From Ectobius pallidus (lineage: Eukaryota > Arthropoda > Insecta > Blattodea > Ectobiidae): a DNA stretch of 64,000 nucleotides. The notes beneath the pieces were generated by a model. That model was not told the DNA's origin and made no database searches. It was given only the letters and a program-made list of their open reading frames with translations. Positions 25,441 to 36,575 of this stretch are shown piece by piece. The translations under genes were made by a program, and so were the position numbers. Within the stretch, counting starts at the first letter, position 1; each line of letters opens with the position of its first letter. Where the stretch lies: positions 136,708,039 to 136,772,038 of the forward strand of contig CAXKWD010000006.1 of the NCBI GenBank assembly GCA_964059195.1. The letters are read 5' to 3'.

Positions 25441-27985
25441 GCAGTGAAGGGGAAATTCATCTATGTAAGTTTCGAGAGCATAGTAAGTCTGGTAGTAAAG
25501 GATCAAAAACAGATCATACCAGAATCAAGCACCAGGATAAGACTCGGCAAAAAGTTAGATTTGGACAAATTGGAAGTAGGAGACACGGAAAAAGTGTGGG
25601 TTAAAGGAAAGCTAGCAGAAGGAAAAATAAATCAAGTAGCACCATGAACACAAAAATACAGAAGTTAACTTTTGTTAAAGCAATCAAGAATGGACACTCA
25701 AACATACAGTTAAAAATACAGAGAACAAGCAGCGGGGCCAATGAACGAAAGGAAAAGATCGAGACCCTGGTTTGACCAAGAATGTTATCAGAAAAGGAAA
25801 GAGACTCTGGGGAAGCTGGATACGACTATAATTTGTCCCACTCTAGTTTGATCCTGTTCAAAACAAAGGGGAGGAGAACTCTCAGAGTTCGCAGAAAATT
25901 CGCATCATGTGACAAAACGTGATTGGTTTAAGTCTTTAGCATGCGCCATTACCAGGGAGTGGCTTGCTAGTACAGAAGTAGTGTTCGTAAGTTTATGCAA
26001 CAATATCAACATTTACACTTGAAATAACAAACTCTCACTGGCATCGTCATCATTATAGTATATCAAGTAGGAAACAAAACAAAGGATTCATTGTTCTCGA
26101 CGACCCTGCGGGTGAGTTGTAGGCTACTGAGAATAAACAAACTACCACGAACACGGTGATGTCATGCATTCTCATGTGCGGACTATGACAGCCACGCCTC
26201 TTTATTTTGAACAGGATCGTTCTTAAATGGGATATAGAATAGACATACAAAAAGCCAAGCTATTGAAGGAGAAAAAGAGAACCTACACAGAGAGAGAGCA
26301 AGAGAAAATTATAGCTGAGGCGGAAGATCCTTTAAAAGCTCTACATCGACAAAAACAGAAAATCCTGCCCAGCATACCCATGGAAGAATGGGAAAAACAC
26401 ACAAAACAAGTCATCTGCGCAAAGGAGACAAGGCCGGAGAAAAGAGAGTGTGATGAGTTGGAAGAGTTTGTCGCAATCACAGAAGAGGTGGTCAGAAAGG
26501 CCATAAATGAGAGCAAAGCTAACAGAGGCAACTATACTGCCTGTCTGGACCAGCTTACTCAACAGATGTGGAACTGGGAGAAATCCCAGATGAATGGAGA
26601 AAATTGACGATTGGACTTCTTTATAAGGGGAAAGGTAACATCTCGGACCTGCATACATATAGAGGCATAGCCTTAGAATCGAATGCAATGAAACTACTAA
26701 CAAGAATTCTTACTAGAAGGATATCAAAAAGACTAGACCCACTCTTGCCAGAAGAGCAGTATGGTTTCAGACCGCGAAGGTCAACAAAGATGGCAGCAGA
26801 AAACCTAATTCATGAAATCAGCAGGACCTTGGAAAGGCCAAAGGTATATGTAGTTTTCGTGGACTAGTCCAAGGCCTTCAACTTGGTCAACAGACAAATC
26901 GCAATCAGGAAACTGGAGGAATTGATAGGAAGATCGAAAGAGACAACACTGGTATCCATATTCTTGCCACGAACGAAGTAAAATTGATAATGGAACAGGG
27001 CTCTCCCAATGGATCTCTCAAACGAACGGAGTCCTACAGGGGGATCCACTAAGGCCCATCCTCTTCAACGCGCTGACGCACGACGTAGGGACCAAAATAA
27101 AGGAAGAAATTAAAACTAGAATGTATATTTACGCTGACGAAATGGAATTAACATCAAAAGACATTGCTGACCTTCAAGCAGCAGTAGACATCCTCAGCAG
27201 CTGGGCGAAGACCAATGAAATACAAATAAATGAAAGGAAAACAGAGTTGATGATATTCCGAAAAGGAGGAAAAGTAGCCGAAACAGACAACATCGAATGC
27301 AATGGAAAACTACTGCGTATAGTGAACCCTTTCCGGTACTTAGGTAGCCTATCACTATCCAAACAACGGAAAAAAGTTTCAGAATACATCTGAGGAACAG
27401 AGTGGTAGCTGTAGTAAGAGCTACCGATATGAACAACATCCGAGATCTAAGACTCATATCAGTGGATACGGCAATGAAGCTCTTCAGAGTGAAAATACTG
27501 CCAGTACTAATGTATGGTCTAGATCTGATGTGGGAGCACCTGACATACAAACAACTAGAAGAACCGGAAAAATCAAAGCCAAATATCTTAAAAGGATTTT
27601 GGGAGTCTTCAGATGCACGAGATCAAGACTGGTGTACCAACTAGCTAGGGAGACTTTCCTCATAGAAGACTTGAGAATGATGTTGCTGCTGCCATCTACT
27701 GCCGTCTATCAAGAACTACTCAAGAACTTGATGATGAAAAGGGAGACTATCTGGGAGACTTTCTACGCGACTGACGCGATGACCAACAGAAAGTGGACAG
27801 GTCCAAACTATGAACTGAGGCACGTCATGACAAGGTTTCCACTTCAAGTTCTGCAAGGAAACAAAGTTTCACGAACCAGATCCTAAATGCATGTGCAACC
27901 TGTGTTCCCAATTATGTGAAAGATACCATGTTTATAAATGTCCAGCAAATGTGGTCTCTATAGCAGAACTAGTGAGCGAGTAACG
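25441..27985 (+). mobile_element. LINE family L-A remnant, copy 2
   Basis: Longest LINE remnant here. 25441-25830 covers the end of the endonuclease region (a SRPWFDQECYQKRKETLGKL stretch). After an inserted MITE (25850-26218) the linker resumes at 26227. RT follows: TIGLLYKGKGNISDLHTYRG, EEQYGFRPRRST, VVFVD-stop-SKAFN (motif A broken by a stop), NGVLQGDPLRPILFN (motif B), and IYADEMEL, where the catalytic YADD has become YADE. The C-terminus carries KCMCNLCSQLCERYHVYKC, a zinc-knuckle-like end. Several frameshifts; it cannot encode active enzyme. Confidence 0.8.
25850..26218. mobile_element. MITE inserted in LINE L-A copy 2
   Basis: Imperfect terminal inverted repeats: GATCCTGTTCAAAACAAAGG left, and the complement of GATCCTGTTCAAAATAAAGA right. 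It breaks the LINE between its endonuclease-RT linker parts. No convincing target duplication; the left boundary could lie some bases further out. Confidence 0.55.
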
Positions 27986-27999
27986 CTGATCTTATACAT

Positions 28000-29425
28000 T
28001 TGCACACTTGAGCGCAATCCATTTATTATTTAATACATAAGAAATAACAGTTTCGATGCAAGGGTCATTTATTACAATCGTGAAATATTATGAAATATTA
28101 TGTTGGCTCTGAAAATAGCCGTTTTGGTGAAAGGGTGATTGTACTTTAAAAACAATTAATAGGGCGCAGTATAGCAAATCCAGCTGTAGAGGACCCTTTT
28201 TTTAAAACCGAGATTATCTTCATAAAACGCATAATACCACATGAATTTTGTTAAAGATAGTTGTGTGGAGAGGAGATGGTGTCTTGGCGAATGATTTGGT
28301 CTGACCTGGCCCTAAATGATACCCTTTCTATTATATCACGATCTAACGAAAACTTGCTTGTTCTCCGCCATTTTTCTGTCCTAGTATTATGAAGAAACTC
28401 GTGATTGGACGTTGGAGGTGTAACGTCATATCGCTAGAGCAACTATAATTGTGGGTAACAGGTTGACAAACCTCACGGGAGATACAATATGGCACATTTT
28501 CGAATCGTACAAACAGTGTATATATGGTACATTATTCTAGAAATGCATTTGCGCTTCGCTATGGGCGCTGCCTCTGCTTCGATAGAATTGTAAAAATTGA
28601 CACTGCAACCAGCACACAGCACACCTGCCATTGTACTGAATCTGTCATCTGCTGCGACAATATACAAGGACAGTTGGTCACCTTAACTCGCTCAGAAACA
28701 AAAAAAGTTACACAGTTCGTGCAAATGTGCATATCGCGTGAACGGGTTTGCGAGAATTGGCACTTTTTGCTAGATCGTGTTATAAAAGAAAGTGTAACGT
28801 TTAGGGAGGGCAGGTGGGACAAAATCATTCGTCGAGGCAACATCTCCCCTCCAGAGAATAATCTATAACAAAATACGTGTGATATTAGGTGTTTTATGAC
28901 AAGAAAATTGGTTTTGAAAGTGGGCCCCCCTACAATGCCATTTTATCACAGATTTTTCCCCACCGGAATAGATCCCAAATAGGTAGGTAGGGTGAAGAAT
29001 AAGTGAGAGAAGGGATGAAAGAAGAGAAAGAGGAAGAGACGGAGAAAGGAACAAAAATTAAATTTTTTGGGAAAACGGTAGAATCGGGCGTGCCCGAGTT
29101 TTCACTCCCACTCCTATAATTGTGAAATATGATTTTTGGTGCACGGGTATTTTTTTTATTATGAAATATTATTTTGTTCTTTATAGTTGTGACAAATTAT
29201 GTTTGGTGCAAGGGTCTTTTATTATTCAGTGGAAGGAAAACTTGGATGTGCCTGATTCTACCGTTTCGCCAATTTTTTCCCAGTTTTCAATGTTAATAGT
29301 AGGCTAGTCCCACCAATGCCTCCTAGATATCTCTCTGGGTCCCGTTAGTGAGTTGAGTGGGCGGAGCTGACGTGGTGACCCGTTCTTCTGTTTTCCCCAG
29401 GTTATCGTTCCATACTTGTAATAGT
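28000..29425. repeat. Repeat block with foldback F, copies 2-3
   Basis: Contains foldback F words (TGTTTGGTGCAAGGGTCTTT near 29200, a second form near 29130, and a degenerate form near 28090-28135). An inverted pair GGTAGAATCGGGC / GCCTGATTCTACC lies at about 29077-29089 and 29251-29263. Its outer end (29345-29400) resembles the complement of 24160-24200. 28370-28600 is shared with 48598-48815. Confidence 0.5.
28370..28600 (+). repeat. Dispersed repeat R2, copy A
   Basis: GAAACTCGTGATTGGACGTT, GTGTAACGTCAT, TTGACAAACCTC, AAACAGTGTAT and GCGCTTCGCT follow in the same order as at 48598-48815. Confidence 0.65.
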
Positions 29426-29530
29426 TACAAAGTAAGTTACAAGAAATATTCATCTCTAGACTGAAGTGGGATACAGCAGTGCAGGAAGCACAATATTATA
29501 TTCAAAGACTACCGGCCTACTGACTCCCTG

Positions 29531-29909
29531 AAGCTCCATCCACAATGTGCAGTCGGCAGTCAGTAGTCGAAGTATAACGTGTGGTGAGTAATGGACGCCA
29601 TTCATAATGTGCAGTTGCAGTCGGCAGTTGGTAGTAGGAAAATTTATCTTCGACTACCGACTGCAAGTAACATATTACGAGATTGAAAATGATTTACTAG
29701 TGCAAATAAACAGATTAGCATACTACGAGAAAGCAAGATGTGTTTATTACATATATTATGCAATTACAAAGCGATGCCTCCACATTTTCTATACTGTAAA
29801 ATGTTTCTGTAACCTCAATGTCGACTGCATATTGTGGACGGCACGAGTGCTGCTCCAAAGCGGCCGACTGCAACTGCAGACTACCAACTGCACATTGTGG
29901 ATAGAGCTT
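29531..29909. mobile_element. Short inverted-repeat element with subrepeats
   Basis: Ends are inverted: AAGCTCCATCCACAATGTGC left and the complement of AAGCTCTATCCACAATGTGC right. Inside, GTGCAGT(T/C)GGCAGT-type words recur at about 29547, 29609 and, inverted, at 29870-29892. Probably a non-autonomous DNA transposon. Confidence 0.6.
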
Positions 29910-30088
29910 TACGATCATTAAAATGCTCACGCCTATTGACTTCCTTAATATTAATAGGATATTAAATGCTCAGAGTACTACCATAGTAAACCCTTATAAA
30001 TCGACTATTACATGTTTAAATATGCTACCTTGAACTCTACTACTACTTGCATAAGGAGACAGGTTATTTTAAACCTAAAAATCAATAC

Positions 30089-30225
30089 CTGAATGATCCT
30101 TTTTGGTATGGGCTGTCATAGGAATCTAAACGTCTTCTCTTCACATCTCTGTCATATGAATCTGATCGCGGTGACCGAGATCTTGACCTGGTCCGTGAAT
30201 GATTTCTCCTTCTGGCTCGAGGCAT
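30089..30225 (-). CDS. RS-rich protein gene, exon 2
   Basis: On the minus strand a TTTTTCAG acceptor is followed at once by ATG and 45 codons plus two bases, ending TTCAG|GTATTG, a usable donor. The peptide begins MPRARRRNHSRTRSRSRSPR and continues with SDSYDRDVKRRRLDSYDSPYQ, an arginine/serine-rich, basic stretch. Such N-termini occur in SR-type splicing regulators and in LAMMER/CLK kinases (Doa in flies); I cannot choose between them, and the kinase or RNA-binding domain is not seen here. RS segments of this kind usually direct proteins to the nucleus or to speckles. It is separated from exon 1 by a 275-bp intron, and the joined frame is open throughout. The next exon must begin with a single base completing a codon. 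Exon status is well supported; identity is open. Confidence 0.7.
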
Positions 30226-30500
30226 CTGAAAAATTCAGGATTAATTGTATTGAAATAAAAATAAAAAAAACTATACGTTACCATATACTTAAGTAGGCTA
30301 TAGTACTCAGCCTACGTTCTGTATCATCCATAATATCGTATCTCTTCGTTTGACTTGGGTTATGTGCGGACAATGATTATCAATAGACTGAACTGGGAAT
30401 TCTAAACGATTGAACGAGCAAGAGGCTTTCTAGGTCAAAACTGAAACATGATTTACAAGTCGTGAGGAATTTTGCATATGTATGCATTCATCTTACATAC
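30226..30500 (-). other. Intron between RS-gene exons 1 and 2
   Basis: Minus-strand intron of 275 bases, starting GTATGTAAG and ending TTTTTCAG. It is short and holds no recognisable repeat, unlike the other candidate introns of this window. Confidence 0.55.
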
Positions 30501-30596
30501 TTTTGAAAATGACGAATACACTCCGGAAGATTTGACACATAAATTGCTTTGGCCTTGGTATTGATACGAAGGCACACAAGAGAACAGAGACGCCAT
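30501..30596 (-). CDS. RS-rich protein gene, exon 1 (coding part)
   Basis: Read on the minus strand, an ATG in the context TTTCAAAATGGCG opens 32 codons (MASLFSCVPSYQYQ... to ...SSFSK) that end exactly at AAAA|GTATGTAAG, a near-consensus splice donor. An in-frame TGA lies eight codons before the ATG, so this ATG is the first in the frame. The reading frame joins in phase 0 to the exon at 30225-30089, which encodes an arginine/serine-rich stretch. A GC-rich block with a CCAAT box lies 240 bases upstream. The 32 residues resemble no domain I recognise. It could instead be leader sequence, with translation beginning at the ATG that opens exon 2. Confidence 0.55.
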
Positions 30597-30822
30597 TTTG
30601 AAATATATTGCAGCCGATCAGGAAGTTGCCACGAAATCAACGGACTCCAAAGCATAGTGCTCATCACCAACAGAATTAAAACATTCAGATTATTATACGT
30701 TCGTTTACTTACATTTATTGCTATTAGATGATTCAATTTATTCCAAATGAATTCTACAACAGAATTCAAACAAGACGAGTATGTAAAACGCTGCTTTCCC
30801 TCAGCACGTAACGTCCAGAACA

Positions 30823-30900
30823 TTGGATCGATTTTTATTGGTCGCTAGCGTCGCCGCGTTGCTTCAAACAAAATGGCTGTCCAAGAGGATGTGACGTATG
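30823..30900 (-). promoter_or_regulatory. Probable promoter block of the RS gene
   Basis: A locally GC-rich patch in AT-rich surroundings. It holds GACCAAT on the minus strand (30843-30837), a GCGTCGCCGCG stretch on the plus strand, a plus-strand CAAAATGGC (YY1-like) and a GTGACGTATGAC stretch close to a CRE half site. It lies just upstream of RS-gene exon 1. Motifs on both strands would allow divergent transcription. No TATA box is evident. Confidence 0.4.
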
Positions 30901-31212
30901 ACATAGCTTCGTAGTTCAAAATAACATTAATTTGAACAACAAAATCTTACCGATTGTAACTTAATATTATTTGTTATATGTATTAAACAGCTGTCTACAA
31001 TAGTAGGTGGCCTCACAGAGATCTAGCACACAATACCTCAAAAGAGGTGAATATTATCATCTCGCCCTAACAGTCAATATCGATAGGGTATAACCACAGT
31101 ATAAGTGTATAACACTGTGTATGAATAGTGAAACAAATTTATTTCCATTAAAATTGATTTATTTTAATAATATAGTATAATAATTATATATAATATAATA
31201 TATAGGATAATA

Positions 31213-31290
31213 TAATATTCCGCGTAGCGTGACTGCCAGCCACCTGGGTTCGTTTCCCGGCCGGGTCAGGGATTATACAGAGATGTAAAA
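31213..31290 (+). repeat. tRNA-like SINE head fragment
   Basis: TTCCGCGTAGCGTGACTGCC followed by GGGTTCGTTTCCCGGCCGGG, a degenerate A box and a B-box-like stem. No body recognised. Confidence 0.4.
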
Positions 31291-31316
31291 TTTCCTTCCT
31301 GGGTCAGGACTGGGTC

Positions 31317-31817
31317 AGAATTGCAAGCCCCACACACAAGTTCTTTACCACACTCCTGGGAGCGTACGGGCAATATCGGAGGAAAGAGCTAGCAGGCAAT
31401 CACGCGCGGTGAAAAAATGCAGCCCAAAATGCAACACGTTCTTCCTCGCATGATAGAGTGTCAACAAAAGAGTACGCGCGGAAGATTGTTCGTGTAAATG
31501 CCAAACACGCGCGAATTCTCTCTCAAAAGAACGGCGCGTGGAGTGTGTAAATTTTGTACACGCCAGCTAAGAGCGTGCGGTATATTGTTTAAAGTTCAGA
31601 ACAGAGGAGTTGATCTGCTCTTGGAGAGTTTTGTTTGTTTGTCTTCTGCCTTTACATACACACACACTTCCAGGCGAAAGAGTGCAGCCTTGCACGAATG
31701 ACGTACCGCGCGGTTTCTTTTGATTGTGTATTGCCTTTACATGCACATGTTTTCACGAGCATTTGAGTGCACATCTGCCTAAACTCGAGCGATAAAGTTT
31801 GTGTGTAAGGGTAGCTA
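31317..31817 (+). repeat. GC-rich repeat R3, copy 1
   Basis: Runs from AGAATTGCAAGCCCCACACA through CACGCGCGGTG, GTACGCGCGGAAGATTG and GAACGGCGCGTGGAG to GATAAAGTTTGTGTGTAAGG. Nearly the same as 36092-36575. Short frames inside are not genes. Confidence 0.75.
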
Positions 31818-31942
31818 ATGCCTCATTCCCATCCCGCGAAAGGAACTGGCCACCCTACGCGGTATCATCCGGCCTAGTGTCCCTCCCCCCCACGGCTCTG
31901 TCCCAGGGCAGGACCGGCCTCCGGGCCGAAAGAATAATAATT

Positions 31943-32062
31943 ATCTAATATATAAAATTGAAAGTGTGTATGTATGTATGCATGTTCCCTATACAAATCT
32001 ACATGCTCTGAACAATTTACACAAAATTTTGCACATACCCAGTTCAACCCAGATAATAACGC
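31943..32062 (+). mobile_element. Helitron-like 5' fragment
   Basis: TATATAAAATTGAAAGTGTG, then repeated GTATGTAT words, then ACAATTTACACAAAATTTTG: a pattern I know from insect Helitron 5' regions. Truncated at a hAT end near 32068. Confidence 0.4.
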
Positions 32063-32067
32063 GGTCA

Positions 32068-33990
32068 CAGACGCGGATACAGGATTTCGTCTAGGAGGGG
32101 TGCAATTTTTGTGTGATTTTACCTATCTTCCAGAAGATTCGTTCTAAACAACAACAAAAATTATAAGATTTTAGTTTGCTTTCCATGTAATACTTGCATT
32201 TGAATAATGCTTTGTTTGTCATAGGTAATCCCATGAGAGGTGGATTTTTAGACTATTCCATGAATAAAAATGTAGCGGATTATAGAAACAATAATTACTT
32301 TCGTGCTTTGTTGTATAAAAACAAATCTAATAGCTGCGAGATCACGGCATACTATAAATCAACTATCCATGAATCGATTCGAGTTACCATGTTGTGACCA
32401 GTGCTACCAATGGTGCATATAAGACATAATTAACTTCATTCAGGTAAGCTAACAGCGAAATAGAATAAAAGCACACTAACTGGCTTGCATCGAATCGAAA
32501 TTGTTTTTTTTAATCAATGTACATTTATATTATTTCAATTTCCTAACAAGTTATGCTGTATAAATAATCTGTTTTCGTGCTGCTTAATGGCAGCATGTGA
32601 CGTATTAATCACTGCACACAGAAGCTTATGTGTCAGTAACGAGCAGACGTTTTACCCAATAAAACGGCATCCTCGCGATTCCTACAAGAATATTGTAAGA
32701 TAAAATGCCGTGATTGGTCTATATCCGAAGAATTGCTAAACGTTATTTGTCAGTATCAAACACGCTGCGTATGAGCGGAATAGTCTGTCTTAAAAATGAA
32801 ATAAAAACACTTCGGTGGTCTTGCTCGCAGGGGAGAAAAGATGTATACTCTGCACTGAAAAGGCAAGAAAGCATCATAGGAGTTGGATGCCCTGCGCATA
32901 TTTTACATAATACCTTGCAACATGGAGCTGATGCACTTCCTCTAAATGTTGAGCCTTTTGTTATGAAAGTGTTCAACTTTTTCACGAGTATGGAGTACGC
33001 ACAGAGGAACTGAAAGATTTCTGTAGATTTGTGGATGTAAATTACCAGCAGCTTTTAAATCATTCCAGAACCAGATGGCCAACATTGTATCCAGCAATAG
33101 AAAGGATTATGCAATTGTACCCTGCACAGAAATCCTACTTCCTCTCTAAATAAAGAAAATATGTGCCTTCTACAATAAGGAATTTCCTACAAAATGACTT
33201 TTCACAGCAGTATCTTCTGCTTCTTTATTCAACCATGCGCATTTTTCACCACAAAATTGTATCGGTTTTAAGGAAAATAATTAGATTGTAGAAGTGTATG
33301 AGTTATTAGAAATTATTCTAACGTCGTTGAAAGACAGACTGGAAGATCAGTTAATTCCTTTCAAAGTCACACAAAATTTGAATTCGTTTTCAAAAGATGG
33401 CCTGGAAAAAGAGCGCAAATTGTTTATGGAAAATGTATTTTCGTTCTATGAAACCTGTACTGAATACTTGGAACGATGGATGCATCCTATGGAAGAATTC
33501 AAGTGCTTCAAGTGGCTTAAACTCAAAGACCTGAAGGTCCTTAGCTTTGAGGACATGTGAATGTAGACTATTAAAAACTGTTTGACCAGTTCTGCAATGT
33601 CAAGAATTATGCCAGAAGTTCAGTGTTGGATGAAGACTTTACATTAGATCAACAGTTTCTTATTTGTTTAAAACAGTGTCAGATCATTGAAATTTTTTTT
33701 CAGAAATATTGAACGTTAGCCATTATTTTTTGCCATTCCAGGCAGTAGTACATCTACTGAACGTGTGTTTTCCCTCATAACTGCTCAATGGAAAAAAAAA
33801 ACAGTTTGTTGATAGATTCGGTCAAAGGAATTCTACTGGTTAAGTACAATTTCAAAGATATGACTTACAACTATGTTCTTCTAGAAAGCAATTCAACTCT
33901 TCCGTCAAGCGTACATTCTGTTGAAAAGCAGGCCTACAGTTTCAAAGAAAAAAGTATTAGCAAAAACTGAACATTACTTTAAGGCAATTG
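32068..33990 (+). mobile_element. hAT transposase remnant
   Basis: Begins with CAGACGCGGATACAGG, like the end of the hAT-type element at 39036. Coding traces follow in several frames: CPAHILHNTLQHGADALPLN, then ELKDFCRFVDVNYQQLLNHS with TRWPTLYPAIERIM, then EFKCFKWLKLKDLKVLSFED, and near the end IPGSSTSTERVFSLITAQW, the hAT C-terminal dimerisation motif. Frameshifts and stops throughout; no right terminal repeat was found before 34049. Confidence 0.7.
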
Positions 33991-34056
33991 ATTGTGTAAC
34001 AGTTAAGTTTCATTGTTTGCTTACTGGCTGATTGTAATTAGTTTAGTTATTAGTAG

Positions 34057-34487
34057 CAGTGGCGTAGCAAGCTTAGGTGGTACCCGGTGCGGAAAATTTC
34101 TTGTCCCCCCCCCCCATTTGAATTATTAAAAGATGGAACAGTTCCAAGAGTTATTTTTTGATTAACTTAGTCAAAGATAATCCCACGAGAATTTAAGAGT
34201 TTACCGATAGATGCAGCTGCAACGAACTTATTTGATGGAATTCGTAAACTCAACGGATTATGCAAAATTAGTAATAATTACGTTGTTATATAAAAACAAA
34301 ACTATGCTCCGAAATCATGGCATAAAGCGATTCCAGTTACCATGTTGTCACCATCTTGTAACCAGTGCTACCAATGGTGCATATAAGACATATTTAACCT
34401 ATTTCAGCCAATTTTGTTAGGATTAAGGAAAGACATACATATCAAGCAAATTATGGTGTACATTGTACTGTTAAATGGCAATAAAGC

Positions 34488-34556
<69 letters not shown>

Positions 34557-35810
34557 CATCATTATTAGGCCTACTATTATTATTATGAATATAAAGTACA
34601 TTATTATTATTATTAGGCCTATTATTAATATAAAGTACGTTGTAGACAGACAGATATACATTGTTTTCGTGAGCGACAGAGTGTGGGTGTTACCGTTAAA
34701 AAAGCGAACTTCTAGGCCACAGTACACTCCCGAAATTGTGCAAATTTTTATTTCTTGAGTGATTTTTTAAATATTTTTATATTTTGTTTTCCAAGCGAAA
34801 TCTAGAATTTTGGAAAGATGGATTTTGATGAAAGGACAAAATTTTGTATTTATGTCAGATACCTTTCAAGATGTGAACCGAAGATTGGAGACAAGTTTTC
34901 CTTATTTTTACATAAAGAAAGTTTTCTCGAAAACGGCTCTAACGATTTTCTTTAAATTTTGCACGTGGGTTGCTTATACTAAGAGCTAAACCTTTTATTT
35001 GAAACACTTTTTCGGAATAATTCTCTGAAGGGTAGTTATAAGCCACCCACTCTGAATACGCGCTCTTTGCAATACGGCCTCTTGCAACGGAAAATCGTAC
35101 GAAAACAAAATTTTGTATTTGGGTTAGGTACCTTTTTGGGATGTGACACGAAGATTGGCGACAACTTTATCTTATTTTTAAGGAGAGGCTAACTTTTATT
35201 TGGGCAGAGGAAGTCATGTGAATTATACATAATTTTTTATAGGTTGATCCTAATAAATTTCATAAACAAGTAGTGTAACTATTTTACGGAACTGTAGGCC
35301 TATTATTAATAATCTATTCTTAAATATGCGCACATCCCAGTTCAAAATCTAGATTGAAGGAGACTTCGGAGTCAACTCACATTCGAAGTTTATTTTCGTC
35401 AAAGTCATGACTGCCGCAGCGGGTAGAATTGTTTGCGGCTTGAGTGATATAAAATATCACCGATTGTTGAAATCTCATTTAAATTAATAAAACTGCAGAG
35501 ACAAGCATCGCTAGAAATAAACACCCTTCCCCCTAACCATAATATTATTGTCCGTATCAACACAGCGGCCAGTCCAGCCGCGTTTTATTACATTTGTTGA
35601 CTGAATTTAAAAGTAAAAGAAGTTTCAATACGCATGTTGACTTGTAGAAAGTTGTTAAGCTTATTTAATTGTTTTAAATAATATTATTATTTTCTTTAAA
35701 TTCCCTTGAGCGATTTTTTACTTACAAAGACACGTTTTTATTTTGTCACCCCCTGAGTGATGACACCCGGGGCGGCCCGCACCCCCCGCACCCCCCTTCC
35801 TACGCCACTG
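34057..35810. mobile_element. hAT-type element, 1.75 kb, non-coding
   Basis: Ends CAGTGGCGTAGCAAG and the complement CAGTGGCGTAGGAAG, bordered by a perfect 8-bp duplication ATTAGTAG (34049-34056, 35811-35818). No transposase frame. Contains an (ATT)n tract, a segment (about 34210-34400) shared with 32200-32430, and a segment (34850-35175) whose inverted partner is at 49850-50195. Confidence 0.8.
34489..34572. repeat. (TTA)n microsatellite
   Basis: Long TTA/ATT run inside the hAT-type element. Long isoleucine- or tyrosine-type frames over it are artefacts. Confidence 0.95.
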
Positions 35811-36008
35811 ATTAGTAGACTACCATTACTTTAAGAACATGTTGTCTGAGTAGAGTATGCATTCTACCCCACTGTGAAAAGTAAAATATAAATAGTTTGC
35901 CCTTCAAAATGAAATTGTCAGGCTTTTTTCAAAAGTACTCCTTAATGCCAAGACATGTCCTGCATTTGAAAATTTTGTATCGGTAACCCTACTCGTATTA
36001 TAAACATA

Positions 36009-36575
36009 AGCTACCCTTCCACACAAGCTTTATCGCTCGAGTTTAGGCAGGTGTGCACTCAAATGCTCGTGAAAACATGTGCATGTAAATGCAAGCCCCA
36101 CACACAAGTTCTTTACCACACTCCTGGGAGCGTACGGGCAATATCGGGGGAAAGAGCTTGCAGGCAATCACGCGCGGTGAAAAAATGCAGCCCAAAATGC
36201 AACTCGTTCTTCCTCGCATGATAGAGTGTCAACAAAAGAGTACGCGCGGAAGATTGTTCGTGTAAATGCCAAACACGCGCGAATTCTCTCTCAAAAGAAC
36301 GGCGCGTGGAATGTCGAAGTTTTCGACACACCAGCTAAGAGCGTGCGGTATTGTTTAAAGTTCAGAACAGAGGAGTTGATCTGCTCTTGGAGAGTTTTGT
36401 TTTTCTTCTGCCTTTACATACACACACACTTCCAGGCGAAAGAGTGCAGCGTTGCACGAATGACGTACCGCGCGGTTTCTTTTGTTTGTGTATTGCCTTT
36501 ACATGCACATGTTTTCACGAGCATTTGAGTGCACACCTGCCTAAACTCGAGCGATAAAGCTTGTGCGTAAAGCTA
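36009..36575 (+). repeat. GC-rich repeat R3, copy 2
   Basis: The most complete copy: it has about 80-bp inverted ends (36011-36090 and about 36500-36575), sharing CGCTCGAGTTTAGGCAGGTG and its complement, around the body seen in copy 1. Confidence 0.75.

Noticed and set aside
34404..34758. Long isoleucine-rich open frames on both strands
   Set aside because: They are translations of the (ATT)n microsatellite inside a hAT-type element.
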